From contig OZ023210.1 in assembly GCA_963995525.1 (NCBI GenBank), forward strand, positions 28,771,249 through 28,835,248: DNA of 64,000 nucleotides, written 5' to 3'. A model generated the notes under the pieces. That model had not been told where the DNA came from. It saw only the letters and a program-made list of their open reading frames with translations, and did no database searches. Origin of the DNA: Escarpia spicata (lineage: Eukaryota > Annelida > Polychaeta > Sabellida > Siboglinidae). The stretch's first letter is position 1. Each line of letters starts with the position of its first letter. Position numbers and translations under genes: made by a program. Shown one piece after another: positions 45,293-57,395 of the stretch.

Positions 45293-45687
45293 CATTGTTC
45301 CAAGTTTGAACAGTGCATTATATTAATTGTTACTAATCAACACAAGAAGAGTTGGACATTGATTGCATATCCTCATTTAAGGTTTATGTGTTGAATTGTA
45401 CCTGCACATTGACATTGCTGCTTGCCAGGTGGTGCTACAGTCGCAGCATTTATCTATGTATTTGTCACCAGCTATTGCATTTCTGGTAAACATTCATCAC
45501 AATTACGAATTATTTTGCTGTCATAATGACTGCAATGCTTACTACGCTAATCATTGTAATACACATTTACTGGAATTACACATTGGTCTAACACCTGCAC
45601 GTGTTCGCAAATCCATCAAGCAGATTCGAGTATGGTGTCTCTAAGGTAGAATAAACAAAATTTATGAGATGATGTAGATCCTGGTAT

Positions 45688-46428
45688 AGTGCCTGGTATG
45701 TAATGGTACAGATCTTAAATATTATACGATATCATACAGGTAGCCAATGCAGACTTCAAAAGTGGTACAGAGCGAGAAAAACAAGATCTTGTAACTACTC
45801 TTGCTAGACAATTTTGGACATGCTGATGTTTTGTGATATCCTTGCTAGCGATATCAATTGCAATAGTCAAGTCTTCGCTTTCTTTTCAGTGAAAGCTTTA
45901 AGTCTCCTGCCTGTTGGCAGTACTCTGAACATATTCACAAACCCATCAAGCAGAATCGAGTATGGTGTCTCTAGGGTAGAATATAAATGTTTGATAAGAG
46001 AATGTGGATCGCTGTAATGCAATGGTAGAATTGTGGTCGTGGGTTTGTGAATAAATCAGAACAAGCAGAATATTTGGTATCTATGGGAGTCATTTACAAG
46101 TATATTTGCGTTTTTATAAACAGAAAATTGCACCCTAGTTCGTCATGAAAGACGGAAAACATGAACAACATTACTGTAGCTCATTTAATTAGTTTATAAT
46201 GCTGCTCTGTTATGGTGATCTGCAAATCAAATTCAACAATAAAGTTTGTAATATATAATTATTCATCATCATTTATTTTGCCATCCCCAAATGTATCGGT
46301 GTACACACGATAGATGACAAACACTCCACACAGGCTGTGCGTGTCAACTATACTTTGGATGTCAAAGCCATTCTTCCGCACACTCTGTGTAGCTATGTAG
46401 GAACCTTTATTAATAGCTCATAGACTAC
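45688..46428. repeat. Dispersed repeat, copy A
   Basis: About 740 bases closely matching 57940-58686, beginning GTGCCTGGTATGTAATGGTA and including CCTGCCTGTTGGCAGTACTC and AATAAAGTTTGTAATATATA. On the minus strand the left end encodes part of a LINE C-terminus. A shorter internal duplicate (ATCAAGCAGATTCGAGTATG) lies just upstream at about 45616. Confidence 0.8.
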
Positions 46429-46659
46429 ACAAACTATAAAGCAATTGTAACAGTTGAAGATAAAAGAATGATATACTGTATTTACACAAACTTCACCTCG
46501 GATGTACAAGGACAATATCACAAACAGGATACATGGTGAAGACCTGAAGCGTACTGGGAACCAGTCAAAGCCTATATAAGTTAGACCCAGTGCTAACCTA
46601 GAAATAAAGTTACTGAACATAATTTGCATAGTGTTAGGTATTTTCAGTCAATAGTGCTT

Positions 46660-46920
46660 TTCCTGTAGCTGCACCCAAAATCTGGAATCGACTCCCTATC
46701 GTTTTAAAATCATCTGGGACTATAAATACCTTCCATAAAAAACTAGACTTATTTATTTGAAACTGCATTCCCACCCTAACTTTCGGCAGTCCCTTGTTCT
46801 AATGACGACTCTTGCTTGTCCCTCTTAACGATTTTGCCCAATGATTTTTGTATGTTGCGCCTCTGAGCTCAGATTCCTGGGGATTCAGGCGCTATAGAAG
46901 TTTGTTGTTATTATTATACT
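46660..46920 (+). mobile_element. L2/CR1-like LINE 3' end
   Basis: Plus strand reads APKIWNRLPIVLKSSGTINT then FHKKLDLFI and a stop, the conserved C-terminus of L2/CR1-like proteins, followed by a 3' tail with GGCGCTATAGAAGTTTGTTG and TTATTATTA, typical of this group. Confidence 0.8.
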
Positions 46921-47771
46921 TTATTACAACATTTTTGTACTGCTGTTTGATGTTGGACAGTAAACTTGGTAAATATCCTCCTTTACTCACTACACCTGTA
47001 CTTGAGATAATTTTCATAACAGCAGAACAGCCTAATGTTGTTCCCATTACCAACTGACAGACGTGACCGCATTTGGATTGCAATCCCATAATTCCCATTA
47101 CAACACAGATCCCACACCCTGTGTTCCCAGCTAAACCACCTTAGAAAACGTACTTTACTAACAGCTAAACGTGTATAAAAGTGATGGTACTCGATATTAT
47201 TACAGTAATAAAACATAAAACAGTTTGCATATATACATCATAGAGTCATAGTTGCATCTGATTATTTTACAGCAAAGCAGATATATTTCAAGAAGTCAAG
47301 TTCCCCACTTCCTACATAATTAGCTCAAAGTTGCACATGTTGTAAACCAGTGTGTAAAAACAATTGGCCAATCTGATGTACTTACTGTATGACACCAGAA
47401 GTAATCATGCAAGTGCTGATTTTTCATGTGTAAACACAACAATTGTTATAATAGTTTGCTTCCATGGTTGACAGTCTTTATCCAAAACAAACTTATTATT
47501 GTTTCATGATTATTAATCAGTTTCAAATTGGTCCCCTGCAATCTTTAAAAAAGCATATCAAATGTACATAACAATAAGTAGTTACAGGTTTGCAATTAAT
47601 CGTCAACTCTGAGGCAGATACACTCTTAAATGCAAATTTATACCATGCTATGAACATGTACAACAGTCTTTTTATATGTCCGATTTACAACTTGCGATAC
47701 AGTCCATTGTCTGCTAAAAGTGCCATCTATGGTCCATCACATGACCAGATGTATGGCTAGTGTGACGTCCC
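46921..47771. other. Between convergent CAMLG and Ly6 gene
   Basis: No further gene recognised; presumably includes the 3' UTR of the Ly6 gene on the minus strand. Confidence 0.4.
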
Positions 47772-50700
47772 TCATTGTATAATGATGGTCACCATGGCAA
47801 CGAGAAGTGCCACAAGGATGCTGTAGCCAGTGGCACTGTGGGCATGGTTGCAGTGAGAACCCGTGCACGTGTAGATGCAGGCTCTGTAGATGCGGTTGTG
47901 GTCTGGATAGTGGATGAACTGGCACTGGTTTCCCATGCCACGTGAACTGCAGAATCGTGTTGTTCCAACGACACCTGTAGTGTAATGACATAATGCACAG
48001 AGTGATCTTGAAAACATATTTAGGCAATGCTCTAAAAAGTCAGCTGCTGCCTGTACCAGGGTTGGCGTTGATTTAATCAAATTGATTAAATCATCGATTA
48101 AATCAACATGAAAAAATCAAGATATTGATTTTTTCTATTTTTTTCCAGATTATCTTAAATTTATACTTACCTGAGTACTCAATTTATTTGTGCCAATTTA
48201 TAATAATAATCCTCAACAATACTCAACAGTAAGACAGCTGACATTTTTTTATTACTAGGCCCACATGTTTTTACAGCTGTGCTCAATTAAATAATTGCTT
48301 GGTGTATTGCTTGGACTTTGGTATGTTGTGTTAGGCAAGTGACAGAGGCAAGTGATACATGTGATCATGGAGGCATGACTTTGACTGATTGGGAAGAGGG
48401 CAGAGAGGCATACCTTTATCTGTATTGTCACCTGCCAAGGACCAACTGACTGCAGCTAATTGCATGCTTTGATTTAATCAGCTACCCCAGGGTACCTAAG
48501 ATGAGTAAGATCAATGTGAGATGGGTTCCAAAGTATAGATAAGGTGTATCCTCAATTTGGAATTAAAACCAGCTTAGTCAAAATCTGATTATTTGAACTA
48601 AAGTATTTTGTCAGCTTGCCTGTCAGGAACATATTATAACAAGCCAGGCTGTAACAAGCATTTGGTTGATATATTTCTTGAGGGAAGGGACTGCCAATCC
48701 TACTGAGAAGCCAGGGAATAAGGGCAGCAAGGCATGACGCAGCGCAGTCTGGTATCTAGGCTTAGTAGGCAGAATATTCTGATGGTTATTGCGATTGTAC
48801 ATTGTGGTTGACTGACATATTATTTCTTATAAGATTTGTCGAGAATGCTGAAAAAATCCAATAAATCGATTTAATCGAAAAAATCCGATTTAATTGAAAA
48901 AATCCGATTTATTCTATTTTTTTTTTTAAATCATGATTTTTCCAACCCTGGCCTGTACTCGAAATACATCTTGGGTCGATTTTACGAAGCATTCATGTAA
49001 AGGGTAGTATATAATTATGTACAATTGTTCGCAATGTTACACGTTTTATACAGTTGTTTTGAGTTACGTAACCACATCAAACATCCTCATAAATTCCTTT
49101 GTATGATACAGCGCCTACTTCTGTTTTCATATTCGTAATTCGTTTGCAGACTGAATACAGAGGCTGGGGTCAAATAAAAATGCTAGGTTAATAACAATAA
49201 TCAGTGATTACCAGTGACATGCCATGGGACTTCTGAGATGGTGTTATAGGTCCATGACTCTTTAGTTTTAAGGTATACATGTTTCCATGAACAACCTGTT
49301 GCCAAACTAATAAGATTGGCCCCCTCTTTCCTAAATGACGACAAGTGACATGCAGCACTGTTATTCCATTTGCATACAAGATCCCCGTCCCACATGGACC
49401 CCAAGGTGAAATAAAAACAAAATCTACAGGCCACCCTAATGGGCTTGCTAGCATATGCATACAAAATTTCAGCCCCATACAGAATGACAGAGACTAGTAC
49501 ACTGTTTTATTATAAGAAAGACGATAGTATACAAACACCAGTGCAACTACTCACCTCCCCACACTCCTGTTGTCTTGATACAGTACTCTGAAGAGTCGAC
49601 CTTACAGAGAGATGACTTGACAGTCAGCATGTCCTTGTGAGCATGGTCAAACTCCTCCATGCAGTCCGTGTCGACAGCCGAGTCACACTGGTAGCAGTAC
49701 AATGCAGTGCTGCCTGTATGCAAAACAAACAGTTGTATTCACTGGATCATATTAACACTAAATCTTGTACACTGGTTGATGGTCTTTTTGCTATCATTGT
49801 TCAAAAATCATCAACATATAATTCAAACCAACTTTAAAAACACTGTGTATGCAATCAATGTATGAAAGTATTATAACTTATGTAGACTATTGATCCCAAA
49901 CTCAAAGTTTATTTAGCGTCCTGTTAAGTGTCAGATGAATTTAAATTGCAGTAACTGAAATGAATTTTGAAGAAATATTGTTGGTGTGATCTAAATGCAA
50001 TTGAATAGGCTGTGGAATATTATGTGTTTTTGTGGTAAAACGTATCAACATCATAACCATAATATGTGGCTGTTTTAGCCAATAAAGATTGGCATTGTAC
50101 ATTCAGGTATTTTAAAAAGAGATGGAGTGGCGGTATGAAAGATAAAATCGACTAACCGGAGTAAACTTATTCAACATATCAATGATGGCATTTATGAATG
50201 TGAAAAAGTTTCAAGATATTCATAGATAGCATTATAAACTTGAAATCACATTATGTATTGTCATAACAAAAAACTGTTATCTGTTACTAAGGGTTGCGGG
50301 TGTGATCCGGGGTGTCCTAATTAGACATCACCAAAACGTGTTTAAAGAAATCTGTTTTTTTGGCGCCCACCACACAAACATTTTTAAAGTGTTCACAATA
50401 CGCCATTATGACGCAAGTCAAATGACTTTTATATGGGCATTGCTCAGGTCTTAAATTCAACAATTTACGGTATTCCTGCTGGATCTAGTCACGTGATAAA
50501 TTCACGGTATAAAGACAAGCGGCCACGGGTCCGCTGCCTCAGTTCGATTTCTCACTGAAAAAGGTAATCCATTTGTTGTCATTATTGAGATCTGCATTTT
50601 GTTTCTCTACTAACATCAGTAGGTCCGGGAAGCTTCATCGCCAAGGCTGATATTGAATCCGCGTTTAGAATTATTCCTGTCCATCCTGATGATTACCATC

Positions 50701-53700
50701 TTCTAGGATTTACCTTTGCAGGTCATTACTACTACGATAAATGTCTTCCGATGGGCTGCTCCATTTCATGCAAGGTTTTTGAGCAGTTTAGTTGTGCGTT
50801 GCAATGGATTTTACAGAACATTTATAACGTTTCAACAATGTCCCACATTTTGGATGACTATATTTTCATTTCAAAGTCTGAGTCGATTTGCCAATCATAT
50901 CTGCAGAAATTTCTATCTTTGGCAGAGCTGTTGTCAATTCCAGTAAAACATAGTAAAACTGTGGTCCCATCGACATGTGCAGTTGTTCACGGTATTGAGA
51001 TAGACACGTTGCTTATGCAGGCTAGGCTGCCACAGGACAAACTTGAAGCGGCAACTAATCTAGTTAAGTCATTTAGTCGGCGTAGGAAGGTTACGTTAAG
51101 GGAATTGATGTCTCTCCTAGGGACCCTCCAATTTGCTTCAAAAGTTGTTGTTGGCGGACGTCCATTTCTCAGAAGGCTCTATGATCTTACAAAAGGCATT
51201 GTAAAACCTCACTTTCACATTCGCCTGGGGCAGGAGGCACGCCTGGACTTGGCTGCTTGGTCCATGTTTTTAGAGAACTATAATGGAACATCTCTGCTTA
51301 TTAATGATCAGTGGGAGTCCTCAGAGAAGCTAGAACTTTTTACAGATGCCTCAGGTTTGGGTTTTGCAGGTATATTGGCAGGTCAGTGGTTCCAAGGTTA
51401 TTGGCCTCCATCATGGCAAGAGTTCAGTATAGCTGTCAAAGAATTGTTTCCCATAGTTCTGGCTTTGATCTTATGGGCTCATGTACTTGCAGACAAGCGA
51501 CTTCTTGTGCTTTGCGATAATGAAGCAGTGGTACATGTTATTAACAATCAAACTTGTAAGGAGAAGAAGATTATGTCCCTTGTCCGCACTATGACCATAG
51601 CTCTCATGCGGAATAATTTGATTCTACGGGCAAAGCATGTTCCTGGAAAAAAGAATGTCATCGCTGATGCATTATCTCGATTTCAGGATACCCCGGAAAT
51701 CCGCAGACAATATGGCCTCATGCTGGAACAATCGGTCATCCCGCCGGATCTCCTGCCCTGGCCTCTGTAACCCAACAATTGTTGGACGGTTCGTTATCAC
51801 CTCTTACGGCTAATGCGTACAAAAAGAATATCACAATGTTTAAGCAATTTTGTCAGTCAGAACTTCATCTTACATGTTGGTTTCCATCCAACACGCAAGC
51901 AGTGGTTTCGTTTGTAGCATTCTGTTTCCGAAAAGGATATGCCTCATCGTCTATCACCAGTGCTTTATCAGCGGTTTCTTATATACATAAAATGCACAGT
52001 CTGAGTGATCCAACCGCTACATTTGTAGTTCGAAAGCTTTTACATGGAGCGGCCAAACTCAGGCCGTCTTATGACCAACGAGCACCAGTAATGAAGGCAG
52101 TTTTACACAACTTGGTACGTTCTTCACCACATATCTCCATTTGCTACTATAATGATGTTTTGACTACAGCTATGTATTTGCTAGCCTTTCATGCTTTCCT
52201 TAGAATAGGGGAAATAGCTGTAACATCGGCAGCACAGTCTATCCGTGTATTGCAGATGAGCCAGCTTTCTATTACGAAAGAGCAATGTACGATTGTTTTT
52301 CAGTCGTACAAACACTATCAGGGCCCTCCAGTATCTTTGGTTATCTCTGCACATACAGATTCTCCTTTCTGTCCTGTAAAGGCTATGTGGACTTACTTGG
52401 CAGTAAGAAAAAATTCTCCAGGACCATTGTTTATCTTCCCAGGAGGCACTCCAGTGACAAAATCTTTCTTTGGTGACCAGTTAAAAAAGTCATTAGCATG
52501 GGCGGGTCTTTCCACTTTAAGCTACAAAGGCCATAGTTTTCGCATAGGTGCAGCAACAACAGCGGCCATGCAGGGCGTATCGGATGAGGAAATTCAGCGT
52601 ATGGGTCGGTGGAAATCCCAGGCTTTTAAAAAGTACATTAGAATCCCTATGTTACAGCTACAATAACCATGCTGCATTACACATGTGTGTTTTTCTACTT
52701 AAAATCATGCATCTTGTATATCATATTATATGTATATATTTCATGTTTATGCACTCCAGAGAATGATGGTTGATGAAGATTACTGCGACACATAAGCTTT
52801 CCACATGGGTGGGGTTTTTCTGTGTAGCATGATTGTGGTAGTGGTAGACGTATGAGAACTCAATTAGTGCAACACCGATAAGCTTTCCACATAGGTGGGG
52901 TTTTTCTGTGTAGCATGATTGTGGTAGTGGTAGAAGTATGAGAACTCAATTAGTGCAACACAGATAAGCTTTCCACATAGGTGGGGTTTTTCTGTGTAGC
53001 ATGATTGTGGTAGTGGTAGAAGTATGAGAACTCAATTAGTGCAACACAGATAAGCTTTCCACATAGGTGGGTTTTTTCTGTGTAGCATGATTGTGGTAGT
53101 GGTAGAAGTATGAGAACTCAATTAGTGCAACACAGATAAGCTTTCCACATAGGTGGGGTTTTTCTGTGTAGCATGATTGTGGTAGTGGCAGAAGTATGAG
53201 AACTCAATTAGTGCAACACCGATAAGCTTTCCACATAGGTGGGTTTTTTTCTGTGTAGCACATATGTATAGTGGTGAAAGTGTAAAATTTATAGTGACAC
53301 GGAATCATGAGGTGGGGGAGGGGCCATGCTGGCCGAGTGTGGTTGGTTCCCCCCACCTTTGCTGTTGAGGTTGTATTATGGATTATAATTATATAGGCTA
53401 ATTCACATCATTTACACATTGTATATATATATATGTATTGTATGAATTAGCTAAAAATGTGTTGGCTGAATACAAAGCTCTTTTACAAACTCATACCTGC
53501 CTTGTTACTTAACAGCAAAACTAGTCACGATTCCTAGTCATAACTCCATTACATTACCAAGGAGCCTTGTCCCATATAAATACGCCATTATGACGCAAGT
53601 CAAATGACTTTTATATGGGCATTGCTCAGGTCTTAAATTCAACAATTTACGGTATTCCTGCTGGATCTAGTCACGTGATAAATTCACGGTATAAAGACAA

Positions 53701-55491
53701 GCGGCCACGGGTCCGCTGCCTCAGTTCGATTTCTCACTGAAAAAGGTAATCCATTTGTTGTCATTATTGAGATCTGCATTTTGTTTCCCGCCCACCTACC
53801 CCAGCTACACCTGAGTTTAGGTTACTTTAAAAGGATAGGTCTGTAGGTGGTTTGAAAGTCTGGAAAATCTATGTAATATACACCTAATTACATGTTGGTG
53901 TGAAGGCGTTTGCAAGAATAAACTGTTGGTCTTGCTGTATGTTAGTTAATTACATTGTATATTTCTGTTGTTAGCATGACAATAATATGTACTAGGGGTT
54001 TTGGGGCGCTGTGACGCTTTCCCCTTGGTTTCAACTATTAAGGCTATAATCCGTAAACAGGTCTGGTTATAATATGTAGGGTGGGTTCAGCCACCTGCGT
54101 GTGGTTGGTTCCCCCCACCTTTGCTGTTGAGGTTGTATTATGGATTATAATTATATAGGCTAATTCACATCATTTACACATTGTATATATATATATGTAT
54201 TGTATGAATTAGCTAAAAATGTGTTGGCTGAATACAAAGCTCTTTTACAAACTCATACCTGCCTTGTTACTTAACAGCAAAACTAGTCACGATTCCTAGT
54301 CATAACTCCATTACATTACCAAGGAGCCTTGTCCCATATAAATATTTTTATTTTTTAGCCAGGTTGTTGGCACTGGATTATACAAGTGTAGGAGGCAGTC
54401 TGACTTGAGCCACCTTACTTCTACAGAGGAAGACTGACATGTCTTGTTCTTAGCAGTTAGCACTGTCAGTCAGTGCCAAGCCTCATAGTCTCCAGACTAC
54501 ATCAAAGGCATTTCCTGTCTAACTGGTGAATTAACTGCTAATTGGCTTGATCTTTATGGACATCCTGGTGGCTTAATTAAACAAACAGATTTATGGCCTG
54601 AACTGATAGCCTACAATTATTGTTTGCTTAACAGGGTGATCAGAGAATGAGGTGCTATGTGTAGGCCCTCTGTAGGGATGGTAATGTGGTATTCTATCAG
54701 AAATAACAAAGTATCTAAAAAAATAGTTGAACATTTAAATAGCGTAGTAGTGTTAAGGGTCCCAGACTCTCGACTGAGAGAACGCGGGTTCGAATCCTAT
54801 ATGGCGGTGTTGAACCTTGGGCAAGTTCGTTTACTCTACATTGCTTCAGTTCACTCAGCTGTATGAATGAGTACCTGGCTGTAGACAGTGGTGGATATTT
54901 TTTATGTACGAATAGTCTTTGCGCATTAATTGCAGCATGGCTGAACAGGTCTGCCCGGGAGTAAAGTGTAAAGCACTTTGAGCAGTCCTGAGGACTGGAT
55001 ACTGCGCTATATATAATATAAGAACTTACTTACCTTTATGTCAGAAAAGTTTCATTTTATAACTACAAACACATTTATTTTCCAAAGTATATATTTGAAA
55101 GTACTCAGATGTACTCGTAAAATCTGAGTACAACGAGTACGAGTCTATGATCCATAAGATTGATGAGTATGAGTACTTCAAAATTGTACTGAGTATACAT
55201 GACTACACGAGTACTTCCGCCCCAGATTTGGCCATGCAATATATAATATTATATTTATGTCGATTTTGTTAAGCAGGCAACTGTGTAGTGAGGTATTATG
55301 TAGACACTGTCTGACGGCGAATAAAACGGGGTTACATCCTTTCAAGTTATAAACTGTCATACAACAATTAACGTCAACGGTAGGACAGCGTCAGTTTACC
55401 TGTCCGCAAGAAAATGTCCCGATGTAAACTTACTTTTCAGGAAGCATACTGCGAGAACGCTAAGCAACGGCACAACACTCGTTGACTTCAT
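47772..55491 (-). CDS. GPI-anchored Ly6/uPAR three-finger protein, three coding exons, 139 residues
   Basis: Exons (minus): 55491-55434, 49713-49555, 47974-47772; GT-AG, compatible phases, 420 bases with TGA. Residues 1-23 are a signal peptide (MKSTSVVPLLSVLAVCFLK), probably cut before LYCYQCDSAVDTDC. The mature part has ten cysteines in the order expected for a Ly6/uPAR fold (CYQC … C … SLC … EYC … FC … QC … AC … TC … HCN), ending with the diagnostic CN pair. A hydrophobic C-terminus (SILVALLVAMVTIIIQ) after NHAHSATG fits a GPI-anchor signal. The spacing and VVGTTRFCSSR resemble invertebrate Ly6 proteins such as Drosophila crok/crim relatives and quiver-like proteins, but the specific function cannot be assigned. 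Intron 1 contains a tyrosine-recombinase retrotransposon and a SINE; intron 2 contains a hAT-like element. Confidence 0.88.
48057..48950. mobile_element. hAT-like non-autonomous element, 894 bp
   Basis: Ends CAGGGTTGG…CCAACCCTG form inverted repeats, flanked by the perfect 8-base duplication GCCTGTAC (48049-48056 and 48951-48958). Sub-terminal regions are rich in AATCGATTTAATC-type words. No transposase frame. It lies in the second intron of the Ly6 gene, 75 bases upstream (in transcript sense) of exon 3. Confidence 0.88.
48959..49554. other. Ly6 gene intron 2, remainder
   Basis: No feature recognised between the hAT-like element and exon 2. Confidence 0.45.
49714..50398. other. Ly6 gene intron 1, exon 2-proximal part
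   Basis: AT-rich; nothing recognised before the retrotransposon that begins at 50399. Confidence 0.45.
50616..51770 (+). pseudogene. Reverse transcriptase/RNase H of the YR retrotransposon, N-terminally truncated
   Basis: The frame enters from the deletion point and stays open to TAA at 51768-51770. Reverse transcriptase motifs: AKADIESAFRIIPVHPDD (catalytic D) and ILDDYIFISKS (paired aspartates). RNase H: LFTDASGLGFAGIL, a conserved E in KELFPIVLAL, and VLCDNEAVVHVINNQ. The tail KHVPGKKNVIADALSRFQ is standard for DIRS/Ngaro and gypsy-type polymerases. The first reverse transcriptase motifs and any gag are missing, so it cannot be a complete protein despite the open frame. Confidence 0.88.
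51779..52666 (+). CDS. Tyrosine recombinase of the YR retrotransposon
   Basis: About 295 residues, probably starting further upstream in a frame overlapping the polymerase ORF (ALASVTQQLLDGSLSPLTAN). An N-terminal SAM-like core-binding part (SLSPLTANAYKKNITMF) is followed by the catalytic domain: Arg in HAFLRIGEIAVT, the His-x-x-Arg pair in KGHSFRIGAATTAA, and the likely nucleophile Tyr in KSQAFKKYIRIP. Such enzymes insert the circular cDNA, so no integrase or LTR is needed. The frame is intact, suggesting a rather young insertion. Confidence 0.88.
   Translation: MLDGSLSPLTANAYKKNITMFKQFCQSELHLTCWFPSNTQAVVSFVAFCFRKGYASSSITSALSAVSYIHKMHSLSDPTATFVVRKLLHGAAKLRPSYDQRAPVMKAVLHNLVRSSPHISICYYNDVLTTAMYLLAFHAFLRIGEIAVTSAAQSIRVLQMSQLSITKEQCTIVFQSYKHYQGPPVSLVISAHTDSPFCPVKAMWTYLAVRKNSPGPLFIFPGGTPVTKSFFGDQLKKSLAWAGLSTLSYKGHSFRIGAATTAAMQGVSDEEIQRMGRWKSQAFKKYIRIPMLQLQ
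52783..53262. repeat. 86-bp tandem repeat in the 3' non-coding part of the YR element
   Basis: Five to six copies containing ATAAGCTTTCCACATAGGTG and GTAGCATGATTGTGGTAGTG, between the recombinase ORF and repeat B1. Copies differ by only a few bases. Confidence 0.92.
54343..54729. other. Ly6 gene intron 1, between retrotransposon and SINE
   Basis: No feature recognised. Confidence 0.4.
54730..55030 (+). mobile_element. tRNA-derived SINE, plus strand
   Basis: Head: TAGTAGTGTTAAGGG (box A-like) and GCGGGTTCGAATCC (box B). Body: CTTGGGCAAG … ATGAATGAGTACCTGGC, a conserved central domain. Tail: GCACTTTGAGCAGTCCTGAG and GCGCTATATATAATATAAG. This is the best preserved of three copies in the window. 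Confidence 0.8.
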
Positions 55492-56658
55492 CTTCCCAAT
55501 TTAGTGAATAGTTACACACTTAATCTGACTTTTCAACGTTTCAAAAACCAGATCGTATGGTTACACCTTGAGCAGGTGAAAATTTCTCGTCGAACTAAAA
55601 CGAGGGAGCATCCGTTAATCTTGTGAATACGGTTTTGTTTAATTTCATATATATTATTGTATGTGACATATGTGGAACTTCAATATAACATATTAATTCG
55701 TAATGCAATTGTAATTAATCTAAAGGGATTTAATATACTCTGCTAACATAACATAGTTTGGGTGTTCTACAAACAATGCAATTAATTCTCCCTTGCTCTT
55801 AGTCGCCATCTAACGCGCAGGTGATGCACTATGATTTTACATGGCGCCACCTGCCACTTCCAGCGGAAGCTAAGCGTTAACCAGAGCGTGACGACCGATT
55901 TTCTGCGAGATTCGCTAGGTGTGGAAATAAAACTAATTTGAGTCGACGAGAATCGCCAGCGAAAATCTAGGAAAATAGTGACCTGAGTATTTTTTCGTAG
56001 ACGATCACGGGGGTCAGAGCACAGTTAATCTTCTTGTCGTGTTAAAGAACAAATATATATAGGCCATGGGCCAGATACGCCCCTGGTGCACACCTCCACC
56101 CATAACTCTACCAACCCATGCTTTTTTAAGCTTTGGTGTCCCTTGAAGATGATTTCAAGTGGTAACAGTGAAAAAGTTGGGTCTCACTACCCATTTCCAA
56201 CCTGTCTTGGATGGTACCCTGAAATATCGTATTTGTCGTCAATGTCGCGTGGTATTTAATCACCCACACCATAATCGTCATTGTAATGTCATGTGTGTCT
56301 TAATATGTACTTATACCATGTCAAATTGAAGGTTTTCATCTGCTGATCAGAATAATCGCATTCAATAGATATTTATTATTATGGCATGTGCCCTAATTAG
56401 CATAGAATAACTATACCCTATTCTCACTCGTGACTGCATAGATGACATCATTATTTTTGTCAGACTCGTCATTACTGATAGTGATGACAAGTCTGACACG
56501 GACATATCTGATGGGATGGAACTATATGCTGACAGTGACAGTGATTATGATTGAGCATCAAAATGTTACTAATTGGTTATGTAGCTATCAACGTTTTGCA
56601 AGTGTCCGTACATCAACCTAGATATTGTATGTCATTGCATACAATAATTTATTGTGTG

Positions 56659-56662
<4 letters not shown>
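55492..56662. other. 5' flank of the Ly6 gene
   Basis: Presumably contains the Ly6 promoter and 5' leader on the minus strand. A short acidic reading (SDSDDKSDTDISDG near 56470-56510, plus strand) ends soon after in a stop; it is too short to assign. Confidence 0.4.

Positions 56663-56709
<47 letters not shown>
56663..56709. repeat. (TG)n microsatellite
   Basis: Uninterrupted TG dinucleotides just before the assembly gap. Confidence 0.98.
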
Positions 56710-56712
<3 letters not shown>

Positions 56713-56743
56713 TGTTTTCTGCTTTATCAACTGTAAGCTACTC

Positions 56744-56943
56744 NNNNNNNNNNNNNNNNNNNNNNNNNNNNNNNNNNNNNNNNNNNNNNNNNNNNNNNNN
56801 NNNNNNNNNNNNNNNNNNNNNNNNNNNNNNNNNNNNNNNNNNNNNNNNNNNNNNNNNNNNNNNNNNNNNNNNNNNNNNNNNNNNNNNNNNNNNNNNNNNN
56901 NNNNNNNNNNNNNNNNNNNNNNNNNNNNNNNNNNNNNNNNNNN
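56744..56943. other. Assembly gap, 200 N
   Basis: Exactly 200 unknown bases; sequence on the two sides may not be truly adjacent. Confidence 1.
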
Positions 56944-57395
56944 GAAATTGTAAGACTATCAATATGTCATTCTAATTAAGTTTAAAGTAATGAACGGCGA
57001 AGATTAAATTTAAGAAAATAAGCAAGCACTCTCCTTGAAATAATCACTGATACATGTGAGCATAAAAGTGACACAAATTAAACAAATTCAGAAATGTGTG
57101 ATGATGTTGCGAAGTTACATATGTATACAACTGGATGATTGTTTAGAAAGTATTAACAGTTATATTTCGAAAAAAATTTGACAGAAAGGAAAACAGTGAA
57201 TATGGGAATGAACATGTCAGCTCCTACTAAAGTTATGATGCAGTACCATGAATATAACTACTGGTTATTTGTTATAGACAAACACATTACTTATTGAGTT
57301 ATTGTCAATGTGAACGTTGCCAGTTTTCTAATCCAAGTACACGTTTATATAAGTAATACTTACAACGCAGGCCTGCTCTGCGGGATCTCTCAGAT
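56944..57395. other. Gene-free stretch after the gap
   Basis: No feature recognised. Confidence 0.45.

Larger units (their letters stand above)
50399..54342 (+). mobile_element. Ngaro/PAT-like tyrosine-recombinase retrotransposon with split direct repeats
   Basis: Two pairs of direct repeats show the A1…B1-A2-B2 layout of PAT/Ngaro elements. A1 is 50399-50605 and A2 53581-53787 (207 bases each, near-identical). B1 is 53337-53580 and B2 54099-54342 (244 bases each). B1 joins A2 directly. The element encodes a reverse transcriptase/RNase H frame and a tyrosine recombinase. An internal deletion fuses A1, cut at 50605, to the middle of the reverse transcriptase, so gag and the N-terminal part are lost; the remaining A sequence survives only in A2 (53788-54098). 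No target duplication flanks it, as expected for recombinase-mediated insertion. It is antisense to the Ly6 gene. Confidence 0.85.

Noticed and set aside
56625..56975. Open frames crossing the assembly gap
   Set aside because: They read through 200 unknown bases and a (TG)n repeat.
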